In this document: one piece after another, positions 34,303 to 44,291 of the stretch
Numbering within the stretch: the stretch's first letter is position 1
How the letters are laid out: each line of letters opens with the position of its first letter
Assembly (NCBI RefSeq): GCF_040419245.1
Contig: NZ_JAZHOH010000001.1
Span: forward strand, 4,526,001 to 4,590,000
From: Ewingella sp. CoE-038-23
GTDB taxonomy: Bacteria > Pseudomonadota > Gammaproteobacteria > Enterobacterales > Enterobacteriaceae
Length of the DNA stretch: 64,000 nt
Direction of reading: 5' to 3'
Translations under genes and position numbers: made by a program
Notes under the pieces: generated by a model
Database searches by the model: none
What the model was told of the DNA's origin: nothing
What the model saw: only the letters and a program-made list of their open reading frames with translations

Positions 34303-34333
34303 TTCCAGTCACTTACGGTGTAAGTGACTGGAA
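34303..34333. repeat. 13-bp inverted repeat between fabY and yicH
   Basis: TTCCAGTCACTTA / TAAGTGACTGGAA, perfect, with a 5-base loop. It probably ends both convergent transcripts, although T-runs are missing. It sits exactly at the join between two blocks that are far apart in E. coli. Confidence 0.75.
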
Positions 34334-34338
34334 GTCAT

Positions 34339-36024
34339 TCAGTTACTGCCTGCTACTATTCCCTGACTCATTTGCTGGTCGATTTGCTTGCCATCGGCGC
34401 TGAGGGCGTGAAGCTTGCCGTTGAGCGTCGGTTTGAAATCGACATTCGCCGGAAGCTGCCCTTGCAGATTGAGCTGCAAGTTAGCATTGCCCTCTAGCGG
34501 CAGGTGAGGCCATCCCCAGTTTTCTAACACGTTCGACGGCACGGCGCGCCCTGTCAGATTGAGGGAGAAATTGCGCTGCGGCTGTTGGTCAACGTTGCCC
34601 GTGGCTTCCAGCAGACCTTCTTTAGTGAAGGCGCTCATTTCGGTGATTTTGACCTGATTGTCTGCGGCTTCCAGTGCCAGAGAGGGCCGACGAACGTCGA
34701 CTTTATTGAAGGTTGCGTCGCTGGCATTAAGGTTGAGTTTGCCGGACCAGATGCCCCACTCGTGGTTACGGGCCAGAAGTAAATCGCTGCCGTAGCCGTC
34801 GAGCGCGGTGAGCTGGAAGGGGAACTGCGGCGAAATATCGATGATCAGATTGCGGTTGGTCATCAACTTGCCGACATACACCTCGGACAGCCAAGACGGC
34901 AGGGTTTGCAGCCAAAGCTGGCGCCAGTTTTGCGGCAAAGTGTATTCCAGCGCGGCAACCGTCAGTTCATCTAACTGTAAGCGCTTGTTGGCGCGAGTCC
35001 AGCTGCCGGTGGTGCGCAGCAGGCCGCCTTCCCAGCGCCCGCTCACTTGGCGAATGGCGATGCCCTGCGGCGAAAGGTCCAAATTCACTAACGGGTCGAT
35101 GACATGCAGACTGCCATTGATCATCTCGGTGGCGTTGAGTGAGATTTCACCATCTTCGCTCTGCCAGTCACCGTCTTGCAGATTGACATCTTTCACTGAC
35201 AGGTCGACATCGCTGAACGCCCAGTCTTGCCCTTGCAGGCGAGCATCAATCAGGTCAAAACGCTTAATACTGACTTTTGGTAACTTGTGGGCGTCTTGTA
35301 AGAACACCGACAGCGGCTCGGCGGTTTGCAGGCGGACATTGCTCAAACGCACGTTGTCGATAGTCCAACTGCCATCTGCCGCTCGGCTTGCCTTGCCGGT
35401 TAACTGGCCGCGAGCCAAGTCGCCGCCGAAGTTGTTCAGCGTGAGTTGATTATTGTTAATCTGACCTTGAACCAGAATGTTTTCAGCAGGAATGCCGTTG
35501 AGGGTCAGCGCAGAGGCACTAAGCTGGAACTCGGCATTTTCGCCAAGCACGCGCCCGGCCTTGGGCTGCCAAGGATAGATGCCAGCATTCACTTTTTGGC
35601 CATCAATTTCCCAGTCGTTCACATCACCGACCAGCGCCATTTTGCTCAACTGAAGCGTGTTGGCCTGAATCGGCAAATTCAACGCGGAAGGGTTGAGATT
35701 GAGACGCCCGTTGATGAGCGTGATGCGATCGAAGAATTTGGGATCGGTGATTTGGCGCCAGCTCAGGTCGAGATTTACCTGTGCCGCATTCAGCGCGTCC
35801 GGCTGGTTTTTGGCCCCCAATGTCACATCATTGAGCACAATGCGGCCTGGTTCTGACCAGCCGTGATCTATTTTTCCGACTGATAGGTGGTAGTTACTGT
35901 TGCCAGTGATCCATTGGCTGACTTGCGTCGCCGCCCAGCGCGTTTGCAACAGCACATAGAGCAGCACAACCGCCAGCACCAACAGCAGGACTAATGTCAG
36001 CAAAACTTTACCGATAAATTTCAT
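34339..36024 (-). CDS. yicH: AsmA-family protein YicH
   Basis: 561 residues. A single N-terminal membrane helix (about residues 5-26) anchors a long beta-rich periplasmic domain typical of AsmA/TamB-like proteins, now thought to help move phospholipids to the outer membrane. E. coli YicH is 569 residues and also lies next to xanP. No enzyme motif is visible. Transcribed in the same direction as xanP, 154 bases downstream of it. Confidence 0.9.
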   Translation of the reverse strand: MKFIGKVLLTLVLLLVLAVVLLYVLLQTRWAATQVSQWITGNSNYHLSVGKIDHGWSEPGRIVLNDVTLGAKNQPDALNAAQVNLDLSWRQITDPKFFDRITLINGRLNLNPSALNLPIQANTLQLSKMALVGDVNDWEIDGQKVNAGIYPWQPKAGRVLGENAEFQLSASALTLNGIPAENILVQGQINNNQLTLNNFGGDLARGQLTGKASRAADGSWTIDNVRLSNVRLQTAEPLSVFLQDAHKLPKVSIKRFDLIDARLQGQDWAFSDVDLSVKDVNLQDGDWQSEDGEISLNATEMINGSLHVIDPLVNLDLSPQGIAIRQVSGRWEGGLLRTTGSWTRANKRLQLDELTVAALEYTLPQNWRQLWLQTLPSWLSEVYVGKLMTNRNLIIDISPQFPFQLTALDGYGSDLLLARNHEWGIWSGKLNLNASDATFNKVDVRRPSLALEAADNQVKITEMSAFTKEGLLEATGNVDQQPQRNFSLNLTGRAVPSNVLENWGWPHLPLEGNANLQLNLQGQLPANVDFKPTLNGKLHALSADGKQIDQQMSQGIVAGSN

Positions 36025-36125
36025 CGTCTAAATCCGTATCCGTCGGGAAAGGAGTGTAAGAGTACCTTGTTTATGCCGTAAACAGTGGCCTTTCTCAATA
36101 GGTTAGCATGACAGAGACAAGAAAA

Positions 36126-36155
36126 TGCGGCGAGGGTTCCAGACCTCTCGCCGCA
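36126..36155 (-). terminator. xanP terminator (predicted)
   Basis: Nine-base stem TGCGGCGAG / CTCGCCGCA, 23 bases after the xanP stop, with a short TTTT on the minus strand. Moderate strength. Confidence 0.6.
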
Positions 36156-36178
36156 GTTGCAGGGGTTACAGCGGATGT

Positions 36179-37570
36179 TTATTTTTCGTGCGGGAAAATC
36201 AGGTTCAGCACAATGGCGGTAATGCCGCCAGCCGCAATACCCGAGGAGAGCAGGGTTTTCAGCCAGTCCGGGGCGAATTGCAAAATCAGCGGCTGCTGGG
36301 AAACGCCCATGCCGACGGCCAAAGAGAGCGCCATGATCATAATCGCCCGGCGATTCAGGCGCTCGCGGGAAACAATGCGCACACCGGATGCCGCGATAGT
36401 ACCGAACATCACGATGGTCGCGCCGCCCAGCACCGGCTCAGGAATATGCTGCACAAAGCCCGCCACGGCGGGGAACAGGCCCAGCGCGATCAGCATCAAT
36501 GCCACCACAAACCCGACATAGCGACTGGCAACGCCGGTTAACTGAATCACGCCGTTGTTCTGGCCGAAGCAGGAGTTAGGGAAGGTGTTGAACACGGCTG
36601 AAAGCATCGAGTTCAGGCCATTGGCTAATACGCCGCCTTTGATGCGCTTCATATACAGCGGGCCGCTGACCGGCTGCTCGGAAACGTCAGAGGTGGCGGT
36701 AATGTCGCCGATGGTTTCCAGCGAGGTCACCATGAAAATCAGCATCAAAGGAATCAGTAAGTTCCAGTCGAAGCCCAGCCCGTAGTACAGCGGGGTCGGC
36801 AGCGTAACCAGATTGGTCTGTGTCGCCGGAGCCGAGTCTGGCAGCATGCCCATCAACCACGCGGCGACGTAGCCCACGGCCATTGCGATCACCAGCGAGG
36901 CGACGCGCAGGTAAGGGTTTTTCTGGCGGTTGAGCAGGATAATTACTACCAGAACCACGGCGGCCAGCAGCAAGTTCTTCGGCGCGCCAAAGGTGTGATC
37001 GCTCATCGCCGTGTAGCCGCCGCCAATTGACGTCAGGCCAACTTGAATCAGCGACAGGCCGATAATCATTACTACAATGCCCGACACCAGGGGCGTGATC
37101 ACCCGGCGGGCCAGATGCAGGAAGCGGGAAAGAATGATTTCGGTGCAGGACGCCACCATTAGGGTGCCGAACAGCGCCGCCATCATGGTTGGGACATCCG
37201 CGCCGCCGTTTTTCAACGCCATACCGCCCATGATTAACGGCGCGACAAAGTTAAAGCTGGTGCCCTGAATGGAGAGCAGCCCGGAGCCGACCGGCCCCCA
37301 GGTTTTAATTTGCAAAATGGATGCGAGGCCGGACGCAAACAGCGACATGCTAATAATGTGCTGAGTATCCTGCGCCGGCAGGCCGAGTGCCTGACAAATA
37401 AGCAGCGCGGGGGTGATTACGGCCACGAACATCGCCAATAAGTGCTGACAGGCGGCAAACAGGGTTTGCGGCAGCGGCGGGCGATCTTCAAGGCGATAAA
37501 TCAGTTCACTGTGCTGTGGGCGGGAAAGTTCGGCGTGCTGTGCGTCTGTCTCGGCAGATTGCGTACTCAT
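36179..37570 (-). CDS. xanP: Xanthine permease XanP
   Basis: 463 residues from the ATG at 37570, the same length as E. coli XanP. Further in-frame starts upstream lead into a non-conserved, Cys-rich tail and were rejected. NCS2 nucleobase:proton symporter with 12-14 membrane segments. The family signature [17 protein letters not shown] and the substrate-binding SFNFV and LETIGD segments are present. A PurR-like palindrome lies about 55 bases upstream. Confidence 0.96.
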   Translation of the reverse strand: MSTQSAETDAQHAELSRPQHSELIYRLEDRPPLPQTLFAACQHLLAMFVAVITPALLICQALGLPAQDTQHIISMSLFASGLASILQIKTWGPVGSGLLSIQGTSFNFVAPLIMGGMALKNGGADVPTMMAALFGTLMVASCTEIILSRFLHLARRVITPLVSGIVVMIIGLSLIQVGLTSIGGGYTAMSDHTFGAPKNLLLAAVVLVVIILLNRQKNPYLRVASLVIAMAVGYVAAWLMGMLPDSAPATQTNLVTLPTPLYYGLGFDWNLLIPLMLIFMVTSLETIGDITATSDVSEQPVSGPLYMKRIKGGVLANGLNSMLSAVFNTFPNSCFGQNNGVIQLTGVASRYVGFVVALMLIALGLFPAVAGFVQHIPEPVLGGATIVMFGTIAASGVRIVSRERLNRRAIMIMALSLAVGMGVSQQPLILQFAPDWLKTLLSSGIAAGGITAIVLNLIFPHEK

Positions 37571-37625
37571 GATTTGGGCGTCCATAAAGCGGCAAAGCGG
37601 GCATTTTTCATGAAAACCTTTCCAA

Positions 37626-37641
37626 AAGCAATCGATTGCGA
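37626..37641. promoter_or_regulatory. PurR-like operator upstream of xanP
   Basis: AAGCAATCGATTGCGA, with a perfect 12-base core palindrome, close to the PurR consensus (A-x-GCAA-x-CG-x-TT-x-C). It sits in the xanP-gltS divergent region and most likely links xanthine uptake to purine supply. Confidence 0.65.
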
Positions 37642-37808
37642 AACCAAATTTTTGAGAGAAAACGCTAATTCTCGTCGCACGTTGACACTGTTTTTCTTGC
37701 ACTGAATTGCCTATCTGACTTCTAATTCCCTCTCAAGAAAACAACAGCGATCCGGAGTTCTTATAACTCAATAATAATTATGGATTTTTGCACACATGGA
37801 GCATTTCA

Positions 37809-39020
37809 ATGATTCATCTCGATACCTATGGCACGCTGGTTGCCGCGACGTTAGTCCTCCTTTTAGGCCGTAAGTGCGTCCAATCAATCTCTTTCCTTAA
37901 AAAGTACACCATTCCCGAACCCGTTGCGGGCGGTTTGCTGGTGGCTTTCTTACTTTTACTTGCTAACCAACTCTTTGATTGGGAAGTGAGTTTTGATATG
38001 TCGTTGAAAGAACCGCTGATGTTGGCCTTCTTCGCCACCATCGGCCTGAATGCCAACCTTGCGAGTTTGCGGGCGGGAGGTAAGGCACTGGCCTTGCTGG
38101 TATTCGTGGTGCTCGGGTTACTGCTGCTGCAAAACGCCATCGGCATTGGCATGGCGAAACTGCTCGGTCTCGACCCGCTGATGGGCCTGCTGGCTGGCTC
38201 TATCACCCTTTCCGGCGGGCACGGAACGGGGGCGGCGTGGAGCAAGCTGTTCGTAGAGAAATACGGCTTTGAGAATGCCACCGAAGTCGCGATGGCCTGC
38301 GCCACCTTCGGCTTAGTGCTGGGCGGCATTATTGGCGGCCCGGTAGCGCGCTATCTGGTGAGCCACTCTTCGACACCCAACGGCACGCCGGACGACGCGG
38401 CTGACCCTAGCGCATTCGAAAAACCGGCCGTCGGGCGCATGATAAGCTCAATGGTTCTGCTGGAAACCATTGCCCTGATTGCTATCTGCCTGACGGCGGG
38501 CACTCACGTTTCCAAGCTGCTGCAAGGCTCGGCCTTCGAAATCCCGACCTTTGTTTGCGTGCTGTTCGTCGGGGTTATCCTCAGTAACCTGCTGGCGTGG
38601 TTGGGGTTCTATCGCGTCTTCGACCGCGCGGTTTCCGTACTGGGTAACGTCAGCCTTTCGCTGTTCCTTGCGATGGCTTTGATGAGTTTGAAGTTGTGGG
38701 AGATGGCGTCGTTGGCGCTGCCGATGATGGCAATCCTCGGCGTTCAGACTCTGTCGATGGCACTGTACGCGATTTTTGTGACTTACAGGGTGATGGGGCG
38801 TAACTACGACGCGGCGGTACTGGCGGCGGGACACTGTGGCTTTGGTCTGGGAGCAACGCCGACCGCGATCGCCAACATGCAGGCGATCACCAACCGTTTT
38901 GGCCCGTCGCATTTGGCGTTTCTGGTGGTTCCAATGGTAGGAGCATTCTTTATTGATATCGCGAACGCGATTGTCATCAAGCTGTTCTTACTGCTGCCTG
39001 TTTTCCCAAGCGTGGCGTGA
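37809..39020 (+). CDS. gltS: Sodium/glutamate symporter GltS
   Basis: 403 residues from the ATG at 37809 (GGAG 9 bases upstream), giving the family start MIHLDTYGTLVAATL. An ATG seven codons earlier lacks a ribosome site. About ten to twelve hydrophobic helices arranged as two related halves, with the reentrant-loop motifs SGGHGTGAAW and HCGFGLGATPTAIANMQ. It imports glutamate with Na+. Confidence 0.96.
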   Translation: MIHLDTYGTLVAATLVLLLGRKCVQSISFLKKYTIPEPVAGGLLVAFLLLLANQLFDWEVSFDMSLKEPLMLAFFATIGLNANLASLRAGGKALALLVFVVLGLLLLQNAIGIGMAKLLGLDPLMGLLAGSITLSGGHGTGAAWSKLFVEKYGFENATEVAMACATFGLVLGGIIGGPVARYLVSHSSTPNGTPDDAADPSAFEKPAVGRMISSMVLLETIALIAICLTAGTHVSKLLQGSAFEIPTFVCVLFVGVILSNLLAWLGFYRVFDRAVSVLGNVSLSLFLAMALMSLKLWEMASLALPMMAILGVQTLSMALYAIFVTYRVMGRNYDAAVLAAGHCGFGLGATPTAIANMQAITNRFGPSHLAFLVVPMVGAFFIDIANAIVIKLFLLLPVFPSVA

Positions 39021-39054
39021 TGTGATTGAGTGCCAGGGACGGCACTTAACTCAT

Positions 39055-41136
39055 CTAGGCGTTGGTGTAGCGCACTCTTTCAGGCAGCCAGCGCTCAATC
39101 AGCGCGTGTGCATGTTGCGGGAACTGCTGTTGCAGGTAACGCGCAATGCGCTGCACTTCGGGGATCATCGCTTGATCGCGCAGTAAGTCTGCCACTTTAA
39201 ACTCTGCACTGCCGGTTTGTCGGGTGCCCAGTAACTCGCCCGGCCCACGAATTTCTAAATCTTGTTGAGCAATCACAAAGCCGTCGTTGCTATCGCGCAG
39301 CACTTGCAGGCGAATCTGCGCCGTTTTGCTCAGCGGCGTTTTATACAGCAGCACACAGTGCGAGGCGACAGCGCCACGGCCGACGCGCCCGCGCAACTGG
39401 TGAAGCTGCGCCAGACCTAGTCGCTCAGGGTTCTCAATAATCATCAGGCTGGCATTTGGTACATCAACCCCTACTTCAATCACCGTGGTGGCGACCAGTA
39501 ATTGCACTTCGCCCTGCTTGAAAGCCAGCATTACCGCCTGTTTTTCTTGAGCTTTCATTCGCCCATGAACCAGCCCAATTTTTAGTTCGGGCAGGGCTTC
39601 TTTTAAGCCTTCCCACGTCGCTTCGGCAGCCTGGGCTTCCAGCATTTCCGACTCTTCAATCAGCGTACACACCCAGTAAGCCTGACGATTTTCCTGCTCA
39701 CAGGCGCTTTTCACCCGCGCAATGATATCGCTGCGGCGAGTGTCTGGAATGGCGACCGTGGTCACCGGCGTTCGGCCCGGCGGCAGTTCGTCGATGACGG
39801 AGGTATCAAGGTCGGCATAGGCAGTCATCGCCAGCGTTCGCGGGATGGGCGTGGCGGTCATGATCAGCTGGTGCGGGTGGAATCCCTGCTGTTTGCCTTT
39901 TTCCCACAGCGCCAGACGTTGATGAACCCCGAAACGGTGCTGCTCATCGATAATCACTAAGGCGAGAGAGGAGAAGAGGACCTGCTCTTGAAATATGGCG
40001 TGCGTGCCGACGACCATGGAAACTTCGCCGCTGGCGATAGCCTCTTGCTGAGCCTGGCGGGCTTTGCCTTTCTGCTTTCCAGCGAGCCAGCCCACCTTAA
40101 TACCCAGCGGTTCGAACCACTGGCGGAAGTTATTGGCATGCTGTTCGGCCAGCAGCTCCGTCGGCGCCATCAGCCCAACCTGTTTACCTTGCGCAATGGC
40201 GCAGAGCGCGGCCAGTGCGGCAACCAGTGTTTTACCCGAGCCAACGTCGCCCTGAACTAATCGCATCATCGGGTAGTTTTTGGCTAAGTCCTGTTCGATT
40301 TCGGCCACCACGCGCTGCTGCGCGCCGGTAGGGCTGAAAGGCAGCGAAGCTAAAAACTTATCTTTCAGGCGGTCATCGTGCTTAAGCGGCAAGGCTTTAT
40401 AGCTTTGAGTGCCGGCCCGGACGGCGAGCATGCTGAGGTTATGAGCGAGTAACTCCTCCATAATCAGCCTGCGCTGCGCGGGGTGCTGGCCTTTTTCCAA
40501 ATCGGCTAACTGAATATCTGGGGGCGGCCGGTGCAGAAGATGCAGGGCTTTCGGCAGTGAAATCAGCGTCCCGCTGAGTTCATCGGGCAGCAGTTCGGCA
40601 ATCGGCACGGTGTCGAGTAGCTCAAGGGCTTGATCGGTGAGCTTACGCAGGGTTGCCTGGCGGATACCTTCCGTCGTCGGATAGACCGGAGTCAGAGACT
40701 CTTGCAGCACGACTTCGCTATTTTCGCCCTGAATGCGATATTCAGGGTGAATGATTTCTGCGCCGATGGTGCCACGCTTAATCTCGCCATAGGCGGTAAC
40801 GCGCCTTCCGGGAGCGAGGCTGTTTTTCATTGCCGCATTGAAATTGAAGAAACGCAAAGTGACCATGCCCGTGCCGTCACTAATCTGGCAGGTCAGCATT
40901 CGGCGTCGGCCAAAGCTGATGTCGCTGCGCAATACTTCCCCTTCTATGGTCGCAAAAATGCCCGGAAGCAGGTCATTGATGGCATAGAGGCGGGTGCGAT
41001 CTTCATAGCGTAGGGGAAGGTGGAGCAGTAAGTCCTGAATGGTTTCGAGGCCGAGTTTAGCCAGCTTATCAGCCTGACTAGCCCCAACGCCGGAAAGCGA
41101 CGTCAGAGGGATGGCATCGAGCAGGCGGCCCTTCAT
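39055..41136 (-). CDS. recG: ATP-dependent DNA helicase RecG
   Basis: 693 residues, equal to E. coli. N-terminal wedge domain (about 50-150) that splits forked DNA, then superfamily 2 motor motifs: GDVGSGKT (I), DEQH (II), TATPIPRT (III), and the C-terminal QLRGRVGRG (VI). Acts in fork reversal and Holliday junction processing. The start codon overlaps the trmH stop by 4 bases. Confidence 0.97.
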   Translation of the reverse strand: MKGRLLDAIPLTSLSGVGASQADKLAKLGLETIQDLLLHLPLRYEDRTRLYAINDLLPGIFATIEGEVLRSDISFGRRRMLTCQISDGTGMVTLRFFNFNAAMKNSLAPGRRVTAYGEIKRGTIGAEIIHPEYRIQGENSEVVLQESLTPVYPTTEGIRQATLRKLTDQALELLDTVPIAELLPDELSGTLISLPKALHLLHRPPPDIQLADLEKGQHPAQRRLIMEELLAHNLSMLAVRAGTQSYKALPLKHDDRLKDKFLASLPFSPTGAQQRVVAEIEQDLAKNYPMMRLVQGDVGSGKTLVAALAALCAIAQGKQVGLMAPTELLAEQHANNFRQWFEPLGIKVGWLAGKQKGKARQAQQEAIASGEVSMVVGTHAIFQEQVLFSSLALVIIDEQHRFGVHQRLALWEKGKQQGFHPHQLIMTATPIPRTLAMTAYADLDTSVIDELPPGRTPVTTVAIPDTRRSDIIARVKSACEQENRQAYWVCTLIEESEMLEAQAAEATWEGLKEALPELKIGLVHGRMKAQEKQAVMLAFKQGEVQLLVATTVIEVGVDVPNASLMIIENPERLGLAQLHQLRGRVGRGAVASHCVLLYKTPLSKTAQIRLQVLRDSNDGFVIAQQDLEIRGPGELLGTRQTGSAEFKVADLLRDQAMIPEVQRIARYLQQQFPQHAHALIERWLPERVRYTNA

Positions 41137-41831
41137 CTTCTTTTAACCGTCATTTGCATTGCAGACCACCATTCGTCATCAGCCACGATTTGCCCGGTTT
41201 CGTCGATCAGCGGGCGAGGAAGTTTTTTGCGTTTCGCGACGTTAGATAATACAGGATAGCCCCCCTCAAAAAGCAGGCGCTGCTGCTCTTTGTGAGCTAA
41301 CGGACTGATTTCACGCTGATACATCCCGGCATTTTGCCGCTGGCGCTGTGCTTCATACAGGATGAGTGCAGAGGCGACGGAGACATTCAGCGACTGAACC
41401 ATGCCCACCATGGGGATAACGATATCGCTATCGGCTAACGCTAAGGCTTCGGGGCTGATACCGGTTTTTTCCTGACCGAGCAGAATGCAGGTCGGGCGAG
41501 TGTAGTCGATGGTGCGAAAGTCTACCGCTTTGTCGGAAAGGTGAGTGGCCAGCACTTGCATCCCTTTCGCTTTCATTTTGGCGACGGCGGATTCAATGGT
41601 TTGGTGAGTTTTCACCTGCACCCAGCTGTTACTTCCTGCAGCGGAGGAAACCAGCGTACGCATGCGACTTGAGGGCCAAACCGCGTGGACTTCGTGAACG
41701 CCAACGGCATCTGCCGTGCGGATAACCGCGGCGATATTATGCGGCTTATGCACTTCTTCCATGCATGCCGTCAGGTCTGGCTGCCGGGCTGCAAGCATTT
41801 CGCAGATGCGCGCATAACGTTCAGGAGTCAT
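41133..41831 (-). CDS. trmH: tRNA (guanosine-18-2'-O)-methyltransferase TrmH (SpoU)
   Basis: 232 residues of the SPOUT knot family. Motif 1 (NIAAVIRTADAVGV), motif 2 (LLGQEKTGIS) and motif 3 (MVQSLNVSVASALILYE) are all intact. Methylates G18 in tRNA D-loops. Sits between spoT (5 bases) and recG (4-base overlap). Confidence 0.96.
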   Translation of the reverse strand: MTPERYARICEMLAARQPDLTACMEEVHKPHNIAAVIRTADAVGVHEVHAVWPSSRMRTLVSSAAGSNSWVQVKTHQTIESAVAKMKAKGMQVLATHLSDKAVDFRTIDYTRPTCILLGQEKTGISPEALALADSDIVIPMVGMVQSLNVSVASALILYEAQRQRQNAGMYQREISPLAHKEQQRLLFEGGYPVLSNVAKRKKLPRPLIDETGQIVADDEWWSAMQMTVKRR

Positions 41832-41836
41832 GACGG

Positions 41837-43942
41837 CTAGTTTCGATTACGGCTGACTTTAATCACGTCCGGCATGATGCGGATTTTGCGCATGATATTT
41901 GCCAGATGCACGCGGTCGCGGGTCGTCAGGCGAATAAAGGCGCTATAAACCCGTCCATCTTTTTCTTCGGTACTCAGACTCTGAATGTTCGACTGGGCAG
42001 CATTGATAGCAGCCGTCAGGTTCGCCAGCGCGCCCTGATGATTGAACATATCAACTTTGATTTCCGCGATAAACTCTTGGTCTGTTTCTTGGTCATCCCA
42101 ATCTACAGCCATGAATTTCTCAGGCTCTTTCTGGTATCCGCGAATGTTACGGCAGGATTCGTGGTGAATAACGAGACCTTTACCCGGGCTGACGTGGGCA
42201 ATAATCGGGTCGCCAGGAATAGGGCGGCAGCACTTCGCGAAGGTGATCAGTACGCCATCTGCGCCTTTGATTGGCAGATTGCGCGTGCCGCTGCTCGCCA
42301 TAGACGACTGGTCGCCCATGAGATTTTTGGCAACCACCACGCTCATGGCATTACCCAAGCCGATTTCAGCCAGCAGGTCATCCATCGCGGTGAGCTTCAT
42401 GCGATCCAGCTCGTTTTTGATGTTTTCTGGCGGCAGGTCGGAAATCTTTTTACCACTACCCAATGCGTGATTGAGCAACCGGCGACCGAGTGAAACGGAG
42501 TCATCACGTTTCAAGTTCTTGAGCATTTGGCGGATTTTGGCGCGAGCGCGTGAGCTCACCACAAAGTTTAACCATGCCGCATTAGGACGCGCGCCAGGTG
42601 CCGTAATGATCTCGATAGTCTGGCCGCTGGTCAGTGGTTGCGAAAGCGGGTAAGGCTGTCTGTCGACGCGCGCACCGACACAGGCGTGGCCGATGTCAGT
42701 GTGAACTGCGTAGGCGAAGTCGACAGGCGTCGCGCCAGCAGGCAGTTCAACAATGCGGCCTTCTGGGGTGAAGACGTAAATTTCATCAGGGAAGAGGTCT
42801 GATTTTACGCTTTCAATGAATTCGAATGAGTTACCGGCACTTTGCTGGAGCTCAAGCAGGCTTTGCAGCCAGCGCTGGGCGCGGATCTGCGCCGTCGTGC
42901 TATTTTCACCATTCTCTTTGTAGGCCCAGTGAGCGGCAACACCCATTTCGGCCATCTGGTCCATATCTTCGGTACGGATTTGCACTTCAACCGGCACGCC
43001 GTGGGGGCCAATGAGTGAAGTATGCAGAGATTGATAGCCGTTGGCTTTTGGAATGGCGATGTAATCTTTGACTCGGCCCGGGCGCGGTTTGTACAGGCTA
43101 TGAGCCTGGCCTAACACGCGGTAGCAGGTGTCGAGTTCTTTGACGATGACCCGGAATGCATAGATATCCATGATGGAATGGAAACGCTGCTCTTTCAGGT
43201 GCATCTTGCAGTAGATAGAATAGAGGTGCTTTTCGCGACCACTCACCCGACACTGAATTCCGGCTTCGGTCAGACGCCCTTCAATTTCAGAAAGTATCTT
43301 CTGAATCATCTCTTTACGATTACCGCGAGCGGCTTTCACCACTTCTTTAATGACGCGATAACGGTTTGGATACAGGGCTTCAAAACCTAGCTCTTCGAGC
43401 TCAGTTTTCAGATGGTGAATACCCAAACGGTGTGCCAGCGGGCTGTAAATTTCCAGCGTTTCGCGGGCAATACGGCGACGTTTATCCGGGCGCAAAGAGC
43501 CCAGTGTGCGCATGTTATGGGTACGGTCAGCGAGTTTGATCAGAATGACGCGGATGTCTTGCACCATCGCCATGATCATTTTGCGGAAGTTTTCCGCCTG
43601 CGCTTCTTTCTTATCTTGGAACTTCAGCTTGTCCAGTTTTGAAACGCCTTCGACCAGTTCGGCAACGCTTTTGCCGAACAGTTGCTCCATATCCTGGTAT
43701 GTCGCAGGCGTGTCTTCGATGACGTCATGTAATAACGCCGCCATCAGAGTCTCGTGGTCGAGCCTCATTTCAGCCAAAATACAGGCTACCGCTACCGGGT
43801 GAGTAATGTAAGGTTCACCGCTCGAGCGAGTCTGCCCCTCGTGCGCGTCCCGCGCGACGAGGTAAGCCTGCACGAGGCGCTTGATTTGCTCCTCTGGCAG
43901 GTATTTTTGAATCAGTTGATTCAGGCTTTCAAAGATGTACAA
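41837..43942 (-). CDS. spoT: Bifunctional (p)ppGpp synthetase/hydrolase SpoT
   Basis: 701 residues. The HD hydrolase domain is intact (HD at residues 72-73, LLHDVIEDT), followed by the synthetase-like domain, TGS domain (around 390-450), the Cys-rich CCRPIPGD region and a C-terminal ACT domain. It sets ppGpp levels in response to carbon, fatty acid and other stress. Third gene of gmk-rpoZ-spoT-trmH-recG. Confidence 0.97.
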   Translation of the reverse strand: MYIFESLNQLIQKYLPEEQIKRLVQAYLVARDAHEGQTRSSGEPYITHPVAVACILAEMRLDHETLMAALLHDVIEDTPATYQDMEQLFGKSVAELVEGVSKLDKLKFQDKKEAQAENFRKMIMAMVQDIRVILIKLADRTHNMRTLGSLRPDKRRRIARETLEIYSPLAHRLGIHHLKTELEELGFEALYPNRYRVIKEVVKAARGNRKEMIQKILSEIEGRLTEAGIQCRVSGREKHLYSIYCKMHLKEQRFHSIMDIYAFRVIVKELDTCYRVLGQAHSLYKPRPGRVKDYIAIPKANGYQSLHTSLIGPHGVPVEVQIRTEDMDQMAEMGVAAHWAYKENGENSTTAQIRAQRWLQSLLELQQSAGNSFEFIESVKSDLFPDEIYVFTPEGRIVELPAGATPVDFAYAVHTDIGHACVGARVDRQPYPLSQPLTSGQTIEIITAPGARPNAAWLNFVVSSRARAKIRQMLKNLKRDDSVSLGRRLLNHALGSGKKISDLPPENIKNELDRMKLTAMDDLLAEIGLGNAMSVVVAKNLMGDQSSMASSGTRNLPIKGADGVLITFAKCCRPIPGDPIIAHVSPGKGLVIHHESCRNIRGYQKEPEKFMAVDWDDQETDQEFIAEIKVDMFNHQGALANLTAAINAAQSNIQSLSTEEKDGRVYSAFIRLTTRDRVHLANIMRKIRIMPDVIKVSRNRN

Positions 43943-43961
43943 GTGAGATCCGTTTCGTTAA

Positions 43962-44237
43962 TTAACGACGGCCTTCAGCGATGGCAGTCACTGCCTGAAT
44001 CTCTGCGGCTTCCTGCTCTTGTTGCTCCTGACGATCGCGAACGTCGAGGATCTGATTAGTAATCAAACCTTCTTCGATTTCACGTAGGGCAATAACAGTG
44101 TATTTATCGTTTTCTTCAGCAACCAGTGGATCTTTACCACCAGATTGCAGCTGGCGTGCGCGACGAGCAGCCACCAACACCAGGTCAAAACGGTTACCAA
44201 TTTTCTCTACAGCGTCTTGAACAGTTACGCGTGCCAT
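43962..44237 (-). CDS. rpoZ: RNA polymerase omega subunit
   Basis: 91 residues starting [28 protein letters not shown], the near-invariant omega N-terminus. The N-terminal MAR motif contributes to ppGpp site 1 on RNA polymerase, and the neighbour spoT controls ppGpp. Confidence 0.97.
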   Translation of the reverse strand: MARVTVQDAVEKIGNRFDLVLVAARRARQLQSGGKDPLVAEENDKYTVIALREIEEGLITNQILDVRDRQEQQEQEAAEIQAVTAIAEGRR

Positions 44238-44291
44238 ATATGTGCTACTCCACAGGGTGACGAAAGACTGGGCATAATACTGAAAGTGACT

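Noticed and set aside
34808..35449. 213-codon open frame antisense to yicH
   Set aside because: Ser/Arg-rich shadow of yicH with no start signal; yicH has the family match.
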